Source: Hymenolepis diminuta (taxonomy: Eukaryota; Platyhelminthes; Cestoda; Cyclophyllidea; Hymenolepididae). From it: a DNA stretch of 64,000 bases. How positions within the stretch are numbered: the first letter of the stretch is position 1; each line of letters opens with the position of its first letter. Location of the stretch: assembly GCA_900708905.1 (NCBI GenBank), contig CAADRB010000106.1, positions 141,431 through 205,430 of the forward strand, read 5' to 3'. The notes below the pieces were generated by a model. The model was not told the origin of the DNA and ran no database searches. It saw only the letters and a program-made list of their open reading frames with translations. Both the position numbers and the translations under genes were made by a program. This document shows positions 15,501 to 30,500 of this stretch, in pieces.

Positions 15501-18500
15501 AAGACAATTTTGATAACCTGATTCTAGTATCACCTACGGCTGGATCCTCTTCGCCGTACCTCTTATTGGACTAATTTAAAGTTTCCCAGATTCAGATACT
15601 TTCCAGCGGTAAAAATGTTACACGTTGTCTTGTTTTAAGCAATAACAATAAGTCATGCTATTGTTTCATTCTTGGTCTTCCCTTCTCTTGTGCTTTAAAG
15701 ATCACCACAATTCGAAGATTTGATCATCCTCCACCAACTATTGCGATTATTATTATCAATGATAAAAGAGAATCTCCCTATTTTATTGATGGATAAATTG
15801 AAAGTGTCTCCGAGAGGTCAAGTATTTCATTAATTTTTCCAAATCAAAGGTCAAACTTTAGAGCCAATCCAAGTCTACCTACAAGATGACATTTTAAAAT
15901 TATGCAGAGATGATATAATTACAGTCATGATTGAGACAAGCAAAGGAATAAATATCGCTTTTTACGTGGTTAGAGAGATAGGCAGCAACAAGAGACGGGT
16001 AAAAAACAGCAATGACAAATTATAGCGGTTAGTAACTAGGCCTGAGGACCAAAAAATGTGTAATACATGGGATATGGAAAAGTAAACTGTAATGCAGCTT
16101 CATCAAGCAAGTTTTAATTAGAAGAGCAGATACATTAACATTAAGCAAGCCAATAAAAGCAGAAATATTACCTTTGAGGGAGACCATCAAAGTGCCCATC
16201 GACGGAAAGTATTCACTATTAATGATAAATGAAAACAGAACTAATAATTGTGTATTAAAGTGTAGAAAACTAGTAATAGCATGATGGGAATTTATTGACC
16301 ATCTTGAGAATTATTAGCTGTAGATAATTAATTCGATTTAAAAACACTTAGGATAGCGTTATTAAGATACATCAAAGCACAAAAGAGTCTGACACGACAT
16401 GAGTAGAACAAATTAGTTCTCCTTGTCCACTGCACATTACTCCATTTAACAAACCCTAGGTCACTTAAACACCCCTCCTATCTCAAAAAGCCTAAATTTA
16501 AATTAAAGACTGTTCACCGTTCCCATTAAGAAAAATTATGCGCAAAATGGCGTGGTGGTCTGCATGTACGTCTGCAAAAACAAAAGCCATATTCAGAGAA
16601 TAGAATAACCAAACATATTAGCGAACAGTAAGAAATGGGAGATTTTTATCAGGGAAACCACATCGTTACTACTCTAGCCAAGATGAGTATTGGCAAATGC
16701 TTTGCTTCAAAGAGATTTTTAATTAATATTAATATAATTGTGTCTTCTCTATTACATCATTGATATTACGGAAGTAACAAAACGTTATATTTTCCCGGCC
16801 ACACTTTATATTCCTGATTTCAGAACGACATAATTGATGACCGAGTTATAAGTATTAATGTAACGGATTCTGAAAATTTAAATCTCATGGGAACCTATAG
16901 AAAAAGGGAGATTAGTGTGTGAAAGGAGGTGCAGTTTCAGCATCCACCAGAAATCATTTTATTAAACCTAACACAAATACAATTAGTTACAAACGAATCC
17001 AAAGGTGGAGATACCTTATCCATTTTCAACAATAAATATTCCCATATTTTTGATCCATAAAAATACAACGCAAAAATTCAAAACACCCTTATGTACTGGC
17101 GGCAATGTCGTGGAAATTAGATATTGCAACATGAATTTCAAAACACTCGGCCTAATGACTTCATTCAATAATCTCATATTAAGGTATGAATTTTTGCTTA
17201 AAAGTTAAATATGCCAATAGATTCATTTGGGATATCATGAAAGTAGGCTCAATCACTCGTTTAGCTATCAAATCTTATTTCACTTTTTCAGATGTGGTTA
17301 AAAATTTTAATCCCCGGGGCAAACAATCTATGTTCAAAAATCGTCTAACAGTAAAGAACTAAGTCCTCTTAAACACGTTTCTTGAAACAAAGAAAATTTT
17401 AGTCCACGTTGTTCCTTCACTATTGATGGAAATTCAAATGAAATATTTTCTGTATACCTGAACGAAGTTCACATGCTTCATTTCCCATGCACTGAGTTAT
17501 CGATTATTGATTTTCTATACCCGTACCCGGATGTGCCATCTCGCCACTGTTCCAATTATTGGCTTACCAGGCAGCCAATCAATTCCACAACCTAAGGCTC
17601 TCTACAAGTCGTTGAGCTATAAGTAATTCGCCTTCTGCCCTCGGGAGTGGACGGATTATTAGAACCGGGGTAGTCGCTGAAGATAGCGGTAATGTGATAA
17701 AGATAAGCTCTCACTAAGATAAAGTTGTCATGATTCCTTTGCACACAACTACCCGCATTAAAAAGACGTCTGCGGAGAGAATTACTAAATCATTGATAAG
17801 AAGCCAAAATCAATGACAAACCAAACCAGCACGTCAGAAAACGATAATGGTGCTGCAAGAAGCCATAAAACCTTTAAACCTCTAGAAAACGGTCATACAA
17901 AACGATACTTGGGGAGTTTATGTGAGCAATATCATACACACGGATTAGAAAACAAAACCAAACTAATTTTATCACATTTATGTGGCTGATATTTGGGCGA
18001 TATGTGCAGATTGAATCTTTGTATATTTTAAGCATCGCGGACTGCATTTAGCATTTATCGACCGCGTTATTTATTACCCAAGACATTACACACAATTTAT
18101 GATTTTTCATCGTGGAAGGCATTTGAACTGCAGGGAAGTGTAATACAAGTAAAAAATAAAGTCCGGAGATCAACAGTCATACAAAATTTGGTGCCTTCAT
18201 TCAAGTTGCAGGTTTTTTACTTGGTTGAGTATACTCCACCGTTTCATATTCTAATGTAGAGATTTTGCAATTTGTATCCATTTTGCCGGGCCAATTCACG
18301 TTGATAGCAACCAGAATGTCAAGGCAGAAACACTGCTGAGTTATCGGGTTTGTAGCCCATAAAACAAGGTGATAGATTTAGATAGTTGGTCAACTTCAGA
18401 TAAATTACTCCTCTTTCGATCGTATATCATTAGGAGATTGCATTACAGTTTTTTAAGTAAATACATCTTCATATCCACCGAACCAACTCAAATTTGATGC

Positions 18501-21500
18501 ATGAGTTAGAATATATAAAAATAAAACAAAACAGAACAAATGGTTGCACAAATCTATGTGCATTAGTATTAAGTTACAGTAACTAAAAACTCTGATTGTA
18601 AATTCCACATGGAAAATATGTACCAAAACTCGTGTGGTTTGATATATAAAAAAATGCTAAATCGAAGAAAGGTCCATGTTATTATTCAATGTCCCTTATA
18701 ACATTTTGATGAAAATACATCCGCCAGATTTACTAGAAAATCCACCTTGGATGGGGGACAAGAAATTTAGTTTACATATAATGATGTTAGCCAGACAAAT
18801 AGAGGAAGAAGTTTAAAAAAGGGAGGTCAATAGTGTTAAAAGTACTTAGTTGTTCATTAATCGAGTGAAATATTTTAAAATTGCGCAGTATTTATTAAAG
18901 TTATCCATCAAATTATATTAGAACTATTTACTTTTCCACATTGTTGGTTTTGCAACTAAACAATAACATTCTGACTAGTGACGTCAACCTCTTCCAACTT
19001 TCTATGCGATTTAAAACAATACGACACTGGACAATGATAAATCTTGTAAAGGGAATTCATACACATTTCTCCTGCAAAGAAAGCGACCTTTGATTTGAAT
19101 GTCAAAAAAAATTAAGAAAAACTGAAATATAGGAGTTAATTTGCATCCATAAAGCATGATAATGAAATCAAGTTTTGTAAGTCAAACCCATTCACTTTAA
19201 CATCGAAAAATAATAATCAATTAGGACGATGCAATTCTAAATTTGAAATATACTAGACTTCTCATACAGCAATTCTCCAGGTCACATTTCCTGTCTTTCC
19301 ATCAGTGAACCAAGGCCAAGTTGCCTCAGTTCTCGGATTAATGGCACAAATGTAATTCATAACTTCCTGTAACATTTGCCATGCTATATCAGTCTTTTCT
19401 ACAGTATCTCACATGCCATTTTGAAATAACAATCCGAGGGCATAAATACAGGCAGTCGAGTTGGCTTTGAGCATAAAACCTGTGCAAACGCGTCTACACA
19501 ACCTGTAAACTTCCTCACCTTAAATATTCCATTCCAGGTTATTGTAAAATCCTTTCACCATTAGAAAAAAAGTTGTTAAGAGCCTACACAGGGACCGATA
19601 GTGTAAACCACAAAAAAAGATACACAGGGTGACAGAGTATGAGCGAATAATTGCATTCGAAGAGGAAAAGTGGGAAGGAAAGGAGAACAGAGAAGCTTAA
19701 GACATAGGATAAATCGAGATTTTAAAAAACAGATAAGCAGTTGCTGGTAGAGCGATACCTACAGTTCTAGACATTATTGCTTTTAAAAATGCCATTTTCT
19801 TTAGGAAATTAGACTCCTTTCCGAGATTCCAAACTTTGTGCTTATTCCTTATCTCATAATTCGGTAAGGAAATAACCGGTGATAAAGGCGTCAAGTTCTA
19901 ACCAGTACGCCACTCTTTTATGAATTAAGAGTTCCATGTTTCTTTAGATCCCAATTTTTTCACAAACCAACAATTTATCAATTACCGTGAGTTTGCCACA
20001 GTATCACATACCATGTTTGAATAATCAGAGGCTATATCCATGAACAAGGCAGTCGAGTTAGTTTTGAGCTCCAACCTGTGCAAACACGTTTGCACAACTC
20101 ATAAACTCTGAAGTTGCTCACGAATTCCCATTACTTCTCTCCTTAAACTCTTGCTTTATATCGATCATAACATTGCATACTAGTAATTCAATTGTGTGCG
20201 GTAGGGGAGGATGTCTGATGATACGTTAGGAGAGAGTAATTAAAGAAAAAATTCCACCAACAATAAAACACACGTACGCATTTAAGAGAAGAAAAACGAA
20301 AAAGGCGGTGTGAGAATAGTTAATTTTTAACTAAATTTGTGATGCAGCAGCTAACGTGCTCGCCTACAATGCCCATCAATGGATGATTCTGAGCATGAAA
20401 GACCTGCAAATTGACCGCCTTAGACAGAGAAGTAGCATCAAGGGGCATTCCCGATGAGAAAATTGAGTTCTGCCACTTAAACTTAACCTATTGATCACCG
20501 TGTGCTTTAAAGCGATTTACTTCAAAAAATTACCTAGAGCCGATAGAATTTAACTGTAACTTAGTTTTTTATTCTATTCAACTTAATTTTTCCACAAACA
20601 TAGACAGAATTTTAAAAATCCTCAATACCAAAATCAGGGATTCCTAAGTTCAAAGGAATATGAAGGGTCACTTAGATTGTTTGAAATATCAATGCCTAGA
20701 CTATGGAATGCAAACACTATCAGATACTGGGAAAAATAATCATAATTATTAAGACACTAGCTTGTAGAAGACTGAATCGAAATCCGCGAAATCAGGTGTT
20801 GATAGAGAAATACAGTTTATAAAATAAGGAAAAAACTGTTGATTCCTTTGCAATGTTTTAAAAGTATACTGAAGGCCAAAACTATAAAAAAGGATAACAT
20901 AACTTCTATAGTTGATCTTCATTCACTTCTGGGAAGAATAACAATAAATTTGTAAACCTGATTTGTCCTATATCAAGGGCAAAGGAAGGTCAACACAAGG
21001 CATGCAATCCCATGAATCATAAACACGGATTCTCTTTAATAGTAATGGATCAATGAGAACATACTCTTCTCAATCTTCACTAAATTGTAGAGTGGCTAAT
21101 AACATGAACAAGAAATGCTTAAAATATTACGCAATTTTAATCAAATTTGATACGACAAAAGAGAATGCCCAAAAGGACAAAACTAATTAATAGGCATAAC
21201 ATGTTAAAAACTAGAAAAGAGAATTCAAAATTCAATTACAATTAGCATTATTTAAGTTAATACATTCAACGCCAAGAATCATTCAAAGAATATTTTCTAA
21301 TAAAATAGATCATTCCGAAAGCTTGCCTTTTCGCACATTTCCAATTAATTGAACAACTTTCCTTCTTAATATACAATTTGCTGTGATATTATGTGTTAAT
21401 GTATAGTTTTACAAGGCCCAAAGTATGTCATTTTAAAACTATATTACTAAAATCAAATAAGTACAGCTTTAACGCGATATTAGTAAATGACAGATTGCCG

Positions 21501-24500
21501 ATCACATAGGTATTTATCCTATTTCTACCAAAACACATTTTAGTAAAATTTCAGCAAACTCTTGACAGCTAGCGCTACTGCTGTAAAGCAAATAACCATA
21601 TTATTTGGACGACATGCAGTTTTCAAAATTGACAGTGGTGGATACAAGGAAAAAATCACGTGCAAACATCAGTTTTTGCCAATTAAAACTGAGACAGTTT
21701 TCTATTTTTATGAAAGGAAAAACAGAATTCAGTAGAGGACAAACCACTTGATTACTTTAAAAAAAATTCTGATACCAATAAATTTGTTCCGAAAGTCCTA
21801 ATAATTTGGGTGAGGCTCCAAGATAGCGATTGTATAGTTTATTATGGTATTAGTCTTTTTATTAGATGTACATGTGTCGATTGTGCAAGTTAGAGGTCGC
21901 GAGATCGATGCTTATCAATGTACATCGAGTAACGTGGAAAGCCAAATACAAGAGGGTGACAGAATGCAGAATTCTCATCATACTTTCTACTATCTAAAAT
22001 TCTGCCAAAACTTCCTTTAATGATCTCAGGAATATTGAATACATACTTCAAGAATGTCCATTAGTTACCTGTGAAACGAGAAATTCGTAAAGCAGTTCAC
22101 CTGAGTTAGATAATTGAATGCTCATTCATTCATTAATACTAATGAAAGAGTACCAATTTCTTAAACAAGACGAAAAAACTCAAGAATTAGAGAAATGGGC
22201 TTGCGAAAATAAAGTAAATCCAAAAAATGTACATCCAAGAATAACAAAATTCATACAATCATATTGAACTGGATGTGCACTGATAGTGAATGCAACCCAA
22301 TAAGAGCATATCAATAATTTTCCCAGGTTCCATACGTACAGAAAAGCAGTTATCATCAGCTCATCTTTCTCAGGTCATGAACAGTATGCTGATTCATTAA
22401 GATTTATGAATGGATGCTAGTTCACTTCTCAGGCAAGCTGAAATAAATGAAGCGCTGAATTAAAATTAACCTTGTGGCCAAACCAGACAGAGCTCGAATG
22501 ACTCATCCTTCCAGACTGATCCGTCTCCCTCTAAGTTTCGAACATGGTACGCAAGGAGGGGGTAATTTTATTGTGCACAAGTGCTTTTCTATTATCTGAT
22601 AAAGAAGGTATGAATATAACCATCCCCTCATCAAAACTGTAGTGTACAGTAATAGGCTACCATTGAGAAACAATGCAAACTCATAGGATCTAAAAATTCG
22701 TCAAATTAAGCAGCTTCCTACACGGTGGCTTCGGATAAAGCTTCAAGGTCGGGCATTGAAGGGCAGACGTCTAAGCACCTAACTAGCCTATGCGTCTCTA
22801 GAACTTCGATGCAGGGTTTAAAAATTTTTCCTGCATTAATACATAGATTTATAATAAATGTCTAACAGATTTGTCCTGCGCTTGAGTTTAAATTCTACCA
22901 GAAAGATTACACTCCTACTCTTATGATGGAAGGAGAACTTTAACGAGACAAACATAACTCTAATAGACATTTATCTTTGACTGCTGATGTGAATGAACCA
23001 TTGTGTCTATCAATCTAGACTGCCATAACCAACTGCTAAAGGTTTCCTGACTCAAATTAGTCAAATGACTGACAACAATCAGATTTACTCAAAATCTACC
23101 AGAATAAGGCCTAAGACAGCTCAGTAACAAATTGGCACCTGTGAATCTATTTTGATAGGGAATAATGAAAAAGACAAGCGTTTTTTTTCGATTTTTTAAA
23201 ACTGGAACAAACAACTTCTATAAAGGAGAAAAGGGTCGAATAAAAAATCCTCGAATTTGAAAATGTTCCATATGAAAAGTACATTGAAACGGTCATAGTT
23301 TCAAATAAACAAAATTAAATGACATTGACATCAATCAGTGAAAATTGGGAAAACAAATTAATCGTTGATCATTCTGTCACAATATTGACAAATTGAAAGA
23401 GGTACACAAGGTATTTGGTTTCCAGAAACGGGAACAAACATTTTCTAGAAAGTAAGTGAGAAAAAAGGATCAGTAAATTTCCACCCAACTCTTGGTTTTA
23501 GAAGATTCACTTATTTGAAAACACCTTTTGGGAAAGTTAGAAAGCAACTGACTTCCAAAGGCATTTTTTAACGACATGTGAAGATGGTGAGGGAAAATTG
23601 TCATTTGTGTATGATTATAAATTATTAGAGAGAACTTGTTTTCAGAAGAAAGTCTTTTCGACAAGATTGACTACAGCAATCACTTTTAATATAGAGTAAT
23701 TGCAACCACACAATGCTATTTAATAAAGTGCGCTCGAGGCGCAGCAATAAATGTATACGTCGGCCAAATAGGTCATGAATTTAATACCGGTCAGGGAAAG
23801 TGATAGTGGAATTCGGATTTCTCATCACAGTGCTTCCGAGAGACCCATGACAAATGCTGGAATAAAAATAATTCTCTCAATGAGGTTGGAGAAGGCCCTA
23901 ACTAAACCGCCCTTCATTTATTCAGTATCCTAGCAGTAATACCTATCTATCAAGTGGTTTAAGACATTTTCTTAATGTCCGCTTAGTTATAGTACTTTTA
24001 GAAACTCAATAGTTTACGGGTTATCTAATATAAACAACATTCCAAGGCTCGTTCTGGTAAATAGGGATGTCATCACAAAACTCCGAGGGAGACTCATCAA
24101 ACAACCCGCTCTGAACATTAGTTTTAATAAGTTTACCCAATCAATCCATTAAGTAGATATGGCGGACGTGATGTGACTTGATACAATTTGAAGACTCGAT
24201 TGTAGCTATCCTTTAATCTACAAATGGGGTAACTCCCGTAATTCATCTCTTAAACTCTACATTCAAATAAAAATATTCCTGAGTGTTGAGATTACGATCT
24301 TAACGGAGGTCTTTTGAACTAATAAGCATATCTTAAGGGTGGGATCCAGAGACCACCCAGGATATTCCTAGTCTTTTCCAACAGACGGTGTTGACAGTCA
24401 GTTAGACTTCAGATAAAGTCCCAAGTGTCCGTATTCCTCCTAGATTTTCAATTAGCAGTCCAATACAGTGAGCAGTCACTTGGCTAAGTGAATCCTGATA

Positions 24501-27500
24501 CAAACAAAACACAATCTGTGTTTTCGTTACGAGCCAAACAAAAGATACTGAAATCGACAATAAGAGATAGGCAAATGTACCCCTTCTTTCAAAGTAAACA
24601 AGGCTGCCATTTAGGAAAGACACGCCAACAAAAACTGCATTGGAGGACAAGAATAACGCACACTTAAGGTATTTCAACAGATTTGACGCGCAAGTGGTCG
24701 CTTTTTCGGACATTTTGGCAGGCAGATCTGCCGTGTTACTTATAATTAATTTACGAATCGTCTGTTGAGAATGATTAAATTGAAAACAATAATATCAGGT
24801 AGAAGGAATTTTCATACAAAATTAATAAAAATAAACTCAATGTGAACTCTAGCGATATGACCACTTTTAGAATATCTCCAATAACTGCATCTACTTCATC
24901 TTAGCTGCAATAATATACAGGGTGTGTAAGGTATCTAAGGTCACCCTACGCACTTTTAGAAAAAGAAGAAACCGCTAATGGTAGAAATTTACAATTTCTC
25001 AAAAAAATAACAAACAAACATTATTAACCTAGATTTTATTCTATATTTCCTCCATCCCCTTCTGTCACCCACTCAATTTGAGTCCGAAAGTGACTGACTG
25101 CAAGCTCCCATCAGATCAGGTGGTCTTTGCTGATGTCCTCCATTACTCGGGCACTATTGCTTTTGCCTCTATCAGAGAGGAGGATTTGGTGTTCTGATCA
25201 CCCTTATTAACTTCCTTTTCTACCACGTCCCACACGTTATAATCCAAAGGATAAAGGTCTGGTGAGTTAGGAGGAGGCCATAAGTTTGGCGTGACGTGAT
25301 GATGCAAATTCTCCACCATCCAATCCTGCCTTTTGAGAGCTTTAATTAGGATGGAGCCGAATCTTGTTGGAAGAAATAGGAGGGCCTTCTCCCTATTACC
25401 TACGCTGTCTATCCAAGGCGGCTTAACAACAGTGATTTGAAGAGTCTCCGCATAGGCATCTACATCTGCATCTGCACCTACATCGACTCTAAGGCCCTGT
25501 GGAAACAATGGAGGTGTCATGATGTGACCCTCCCTCACTGACCCTCACAATACCGAAAAGCATCACTGCTGCTGGAAACTTAGTGCGTATACACAACAAT
25601 TGGAACTGCAATGGGGTCCGCCCCCACATAGCCAACCACCTGCCATTTCTTCGATTCACTTTTTCAAATTGGTGGAAGTTTCCTTCGTTGGAGAAAAACC
25701 CAAGACACTCCTCGTCTTCTGGATGCTTCACTTTCTTTAAGAGTCCTTTTACACGCGTTGCACGATTCTCTCGAGTTGTTTTCGTCCACATCAACTGACG
25801 ACCTCATCTAAGAACGTACGAGATTTGTATCTGAGGTCTTGATGAAGAGCATTCCTCCTATTTTGTTGTCCCTTCAGATATTAGGAGATGTTTGGCAAGA
25901 TGTCGCGTATTGACTTCCCACGATTTTCGTCCATCATACAATGTCATGTCATGCCATGCACTCTTCTCACAAACTCAGGTGTTCTGAGTGAGTGAATTAG
26001 GCAGCAGTGCATTGATAATGCACTTTCTCTTCCTCGTGGCAGCCAACTCATCTCCATTGTTTTCATTCAGCAGGTCCTTACTAACTTTGCAAACGAAAGA
26101 TCTGGTGACTTTTAGAAAGCTTGCAATTTCTAAACTCCTCTGTTCCGCTTTTGTAAACACTATTACACTGTGTGTCTTTTCATTTCGTTAGTTATAGTAT
26201 TACCTGCCATGAAATTTTCTGATATAAAACACACATTAATTATTATTGGATTAGTTTAAATTTCAAAAATATAAGTATCCTCAGTTACCCTACGCACCCT
26301 GTATAAATAGATCAAAGTGTCATGACCAACTGCAGAATTAAATGAATAGGTCAACAAGCACTCGAATTGACATGGTGTCAACAATGAAGCTAAGAGTCAA
26401 ATCATTAAGTTTGAAAATCAGGACACTGTTCAGAGAAGTAAATGTCTAATTAGAATGCGAACTCAAAGCCTCGAGAATGTAAATAAAATAGGATTCCTGA
26501 TGGGCTAACTTCATAATCTACTTCTCGCCCCCTCCCCGTTTCACCTCTTACTCATATCCTTATCCAGACGCTATCCAATCCACTGAGTCTTTTACAGTCC
26601 AATGGGAATAATAACACAATACTATGTTTTACCAAAAAATGGGCAAAATGACGTCAAAATTCGGCTATATACGTTTTTATAACTCAACATAAATTCACAA
26701 AGACATGAAGCAATTTACCAACAGCTTCAAATAGGGAAAAAGTCCTAATTGATCCAAACTCTTAAAACCATATCGAATTACTTTTAGGTTATTCGGATAA
26801 GTTTTACTGTTTCACTATTCATTTTCCCACTTTCCAAAAACATGTACTAACGGAATGTGCATAAGCTACACTGTGTTGTGGGACAATAGTACAGGTCTCA
26901 AAGAAACGTAAGGGATGAGTATCATCCCACTATACTTAAGCAAGAAAGCCCAGCTATGGAAAAAGAAAATATTTATAAAAGGCAATTTGTTATAAAACGA
27001 CAAGCAAAATTATGACTGAAATGCAAAAGGCAGCTAAATAATATGAACAAAACGTCAGCATAAGTTCATAAGTATAATAGACCTTGATTTTAGCCTATGC
27101 AGCTAAAGTACGTTTGTTCTATTATAACGGAAGCTCAATCTAATATAGAATATGGAAATATAATGATGATAATGAATCAATAATAATATATAGGTTGATC
27201 CATAGATAAGTTCAAAACACTTATCTTTTGCAGAGAAAAGTAATATTGAAACCTTCCAAGTTTATAAATTCACATAAGGCTATCTTTAACCATTCACTAT
27301 TCTGATGACTGTAAGTGAATCAATGGATCTCGAACCTGTGACCTCAAACGTTCCAGATATGTGCTTTGCCGATACATTGGAGTTGAACAGCAGACTTAGT
27401 ATCTAAACTAGCAAACGCCAAAGATTAATTAAAAATAAACTTTATTACACCTGAGCAAAATTAAAGTGAAAACAAAATTGAGCAGCCTACCCAATTGCAT

Positions 27501-30500
27501 AGAGAAAGGGTGAAGCGAATGCATTCATTATGCTAAATTTAATACTATTCTTAGACATGCATAACGAGACAAATCAGAATGGCAGTTTAATTGTGAAAAC
27601 ATACGCTTTGCCTAAAAATATAATACTCAGAAACAAATGAAAAATTTTTTTTAAAATTGAACTACTTATAAAAAATAACAAATCTATCCAATTTAAGTTA
27701 AGAATATCCTTGTTTGATAGGACATAACAAAGCATTTCAAATTCTCCTTATCTGAAGATAGTGCGTCGGTGGCGAATTGATCACAGTGCTCGTCTCCCAT
27801 GGCCATGGCTTTGATTATCCTCAGCGTACACCTAGTGCGTGGAATTGCCAACCACACTAGGTAAGTCTGGCTAATACAGCGGTTGGCAAAATTCGAGTCT
27901 CTCACCAAGGCAGGTCTATGATGTCACTCTCTACCCAGGATGGGTGTTAGAAGATGCCTTTCAAAATGGACATGGGAACTATTTTTATCATTATCTGCAG
28001 ATGACTCATCGAAGCTATTGAAATTATGATAGTGTAAGCCACAAAGCACGTCAGACGTTGGCCCACAATCCGGCCAGTAAAACGGAAACACATGTCTGAA
28101 CGCAGAGCGGAGAAAGCGAAGTGGGAGTTCAATGTGACAATTGTCCAAATCAGACTTTTTAGTAATCGGTCGCTGTCGTTCTTGATACATCCTATATACT
28201 TCATGCCCCTTCATATTTACTTACCTTTTCTATACTATATATATAATGCTTAAAACACTGGCTCCCACCCGCAATCGGATTGAAGGTATCTCATTGGTGA
28301 TCAATCTGTGTGCTATTAACCATTTGGTTACATTTACTCCTATTTCTAAATTGTGGATAACTTTGTCCCTTGTAAATAAAAACCGGAGTTTGAAATCCTC
28401 GTCCATATTCAACCACCAACTGTTATCTTCATTTTATAATTCCGGATATGAGTGGTTTACAAGAACCAAAGCGATTAATGAAAATAGTGGTAAAAGGTGA
28501 TGAAAAGGTCTTTTCCACTCTCATTCATACTCTTTTGTATGGCTATCCACATTTGCTTGAAAGAGGTAGCGTGAAGGCAATCTTTAAATGAAAGTAGCTA
28601 TAAAACTCATCACCTCAATTCAACAAATTAAAGGACTACTTACTTATTATGATTATTATTACTCAACGCAAACTTTTCGGAATTAATCGTAGCAGACCTA
28701 TCAAAATAAATCAAACTGTTTAAAATCCTGTCATTTTTATATGATATGAAAAAGAAGATACACTAACATTTTTTCTCAATCAGCGCTACAGCAAATTTGA
28801 GCATATAAACAGCGATAGACCAATTTTATGGGAGTATGGAAATATTGAGCAAGTCACGAAACCCGAGGAAGGGATGCAGTGAAATAAAATTTAAATTCTA
28901 AAATTCGCATATTCTGCGAAATGGCAGTTTATGCAAGCTTTTGTGGATACGAATAAAAACAGGTATGAGTAAAGTATTCAAACCTTCTAATTCTCCACCA
29001 ACGATCTCCCATAGAAAAAAAGAGTTTATAAGAGACAACAGTCCAAACTGTTAAAATGTGATACGAGGAGATAGCCGGAAGCTCTTTTTTCAATCTTGTC
29101 TTTTCATGCACAAGTTCATTTGAATAGCTGTAGTAGTCAGCAGATAAGTGATAAATAAAAGGAACTTTGATATACCCTCAAGACAAGAAAACAAAGTCAA
29201 AGTCTGCAATGAGTGAAAAGGATACAACAGTGAGCTCGCACATAGTTTTGACCACGAGTTAGCCACCTCAAAGAGTGAAATCACTGTATCGCACAGTAAT
29301 TCCAAAAACTAGAAAGTGGCTGCAGTAACTTCACCCCGAAACTAAAACTCTGATATCGATTGAGATGCAACTTAGGTAATGTCCTAATACCAGTCAAACA
29401 AAATAAATATCCGAAAAACTTAACAGTATATAAAATATTTTCCTCTTTTTAAAAAGGACGTAAAAATACCGGAGATTAGTTGATGGGGCTTATCCGTCCG
29501 AAATCAAGAGTGATATTAACGGACTCAAGCTGACGGATCCTAACTGTATCCGGGAATCAGACAGAATCCATGACTCAGATGCTCCATTTTCAGAATATGT
29601 GATAATGAAAATTCCTTATTAGTAATCAGGATATGGTGAAATACTCCATTAGCGATTACTCCCCAACATATCTGAACGCGTTATATACCAAATAATGTCT
29701 TATTATCAGATGACTACATTTTTATTACTTTCATTCTGACTGTTTACATTCATAAAAAGACAGATACCGTGGTTCACGAAATCAACATATTACATTCTGT
29801 TTATAATTAAAGGACTAAACTCATTTAGTATATTTCATTCACATTAGTTCAATATGATTCAAGTACCCCATTGGTAATTATTATTTTCTTACTCTATTTA
29901 TTAAGGCAAAAAAGTGAAAATTTCCATCTTAAGTACCTGAACATAAGAACCGTATCAAATGAAACCGTAACGAATGCAGAAAATTAAGCCGATTTATTTC
30001 AATTTTAGCCAACCAAGTGGAAACACACTTTTTCCGATGTACAAATTTGCGCCTAGATAAGCTGGTTGATCAACTTTTTTAAGCTCAGATTATCTTCTTT
30101 TGCAATGATAATATCTTATCACACACAAAAAGTATGATTAATCAGCTTTTGACTGCGGATGTGCAGTGTGAAAAATGTACAGATGCGAAGACTAAATCAA
30201 GCAACCCACTTTGTGAGTCATCTAGTGAAAACGGGCACTGTAATTTGGATTCCAAGAGTAAACGGAAATGGGACGAGTAGAGTAGATCATTGATTGGTGA
30301 ATTTTAACGGTGTTTCTAACTATATCATTTCATCAAAACATTACTTTTGCTGATCGCTTCCGCTTGTATTTGAAACAATTTCAATTGATACAAATCTTTT
30401 CATACGCAAAATATACAAAGAAAATCTTCGTATATAAAACATTAATGAAATTCAAATAAACAAACAAAGACCACCATTGTGGAGAAATTGAAGCAAAATC

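Noticed and set aside
27924..28412. Overlapping open frames on both strands beside a SINE-like copy
   Set aside because: No homologue recognised and no splice-consistent chain. One segment near 28255-28330 has a tRNA-like look but too weak to call.
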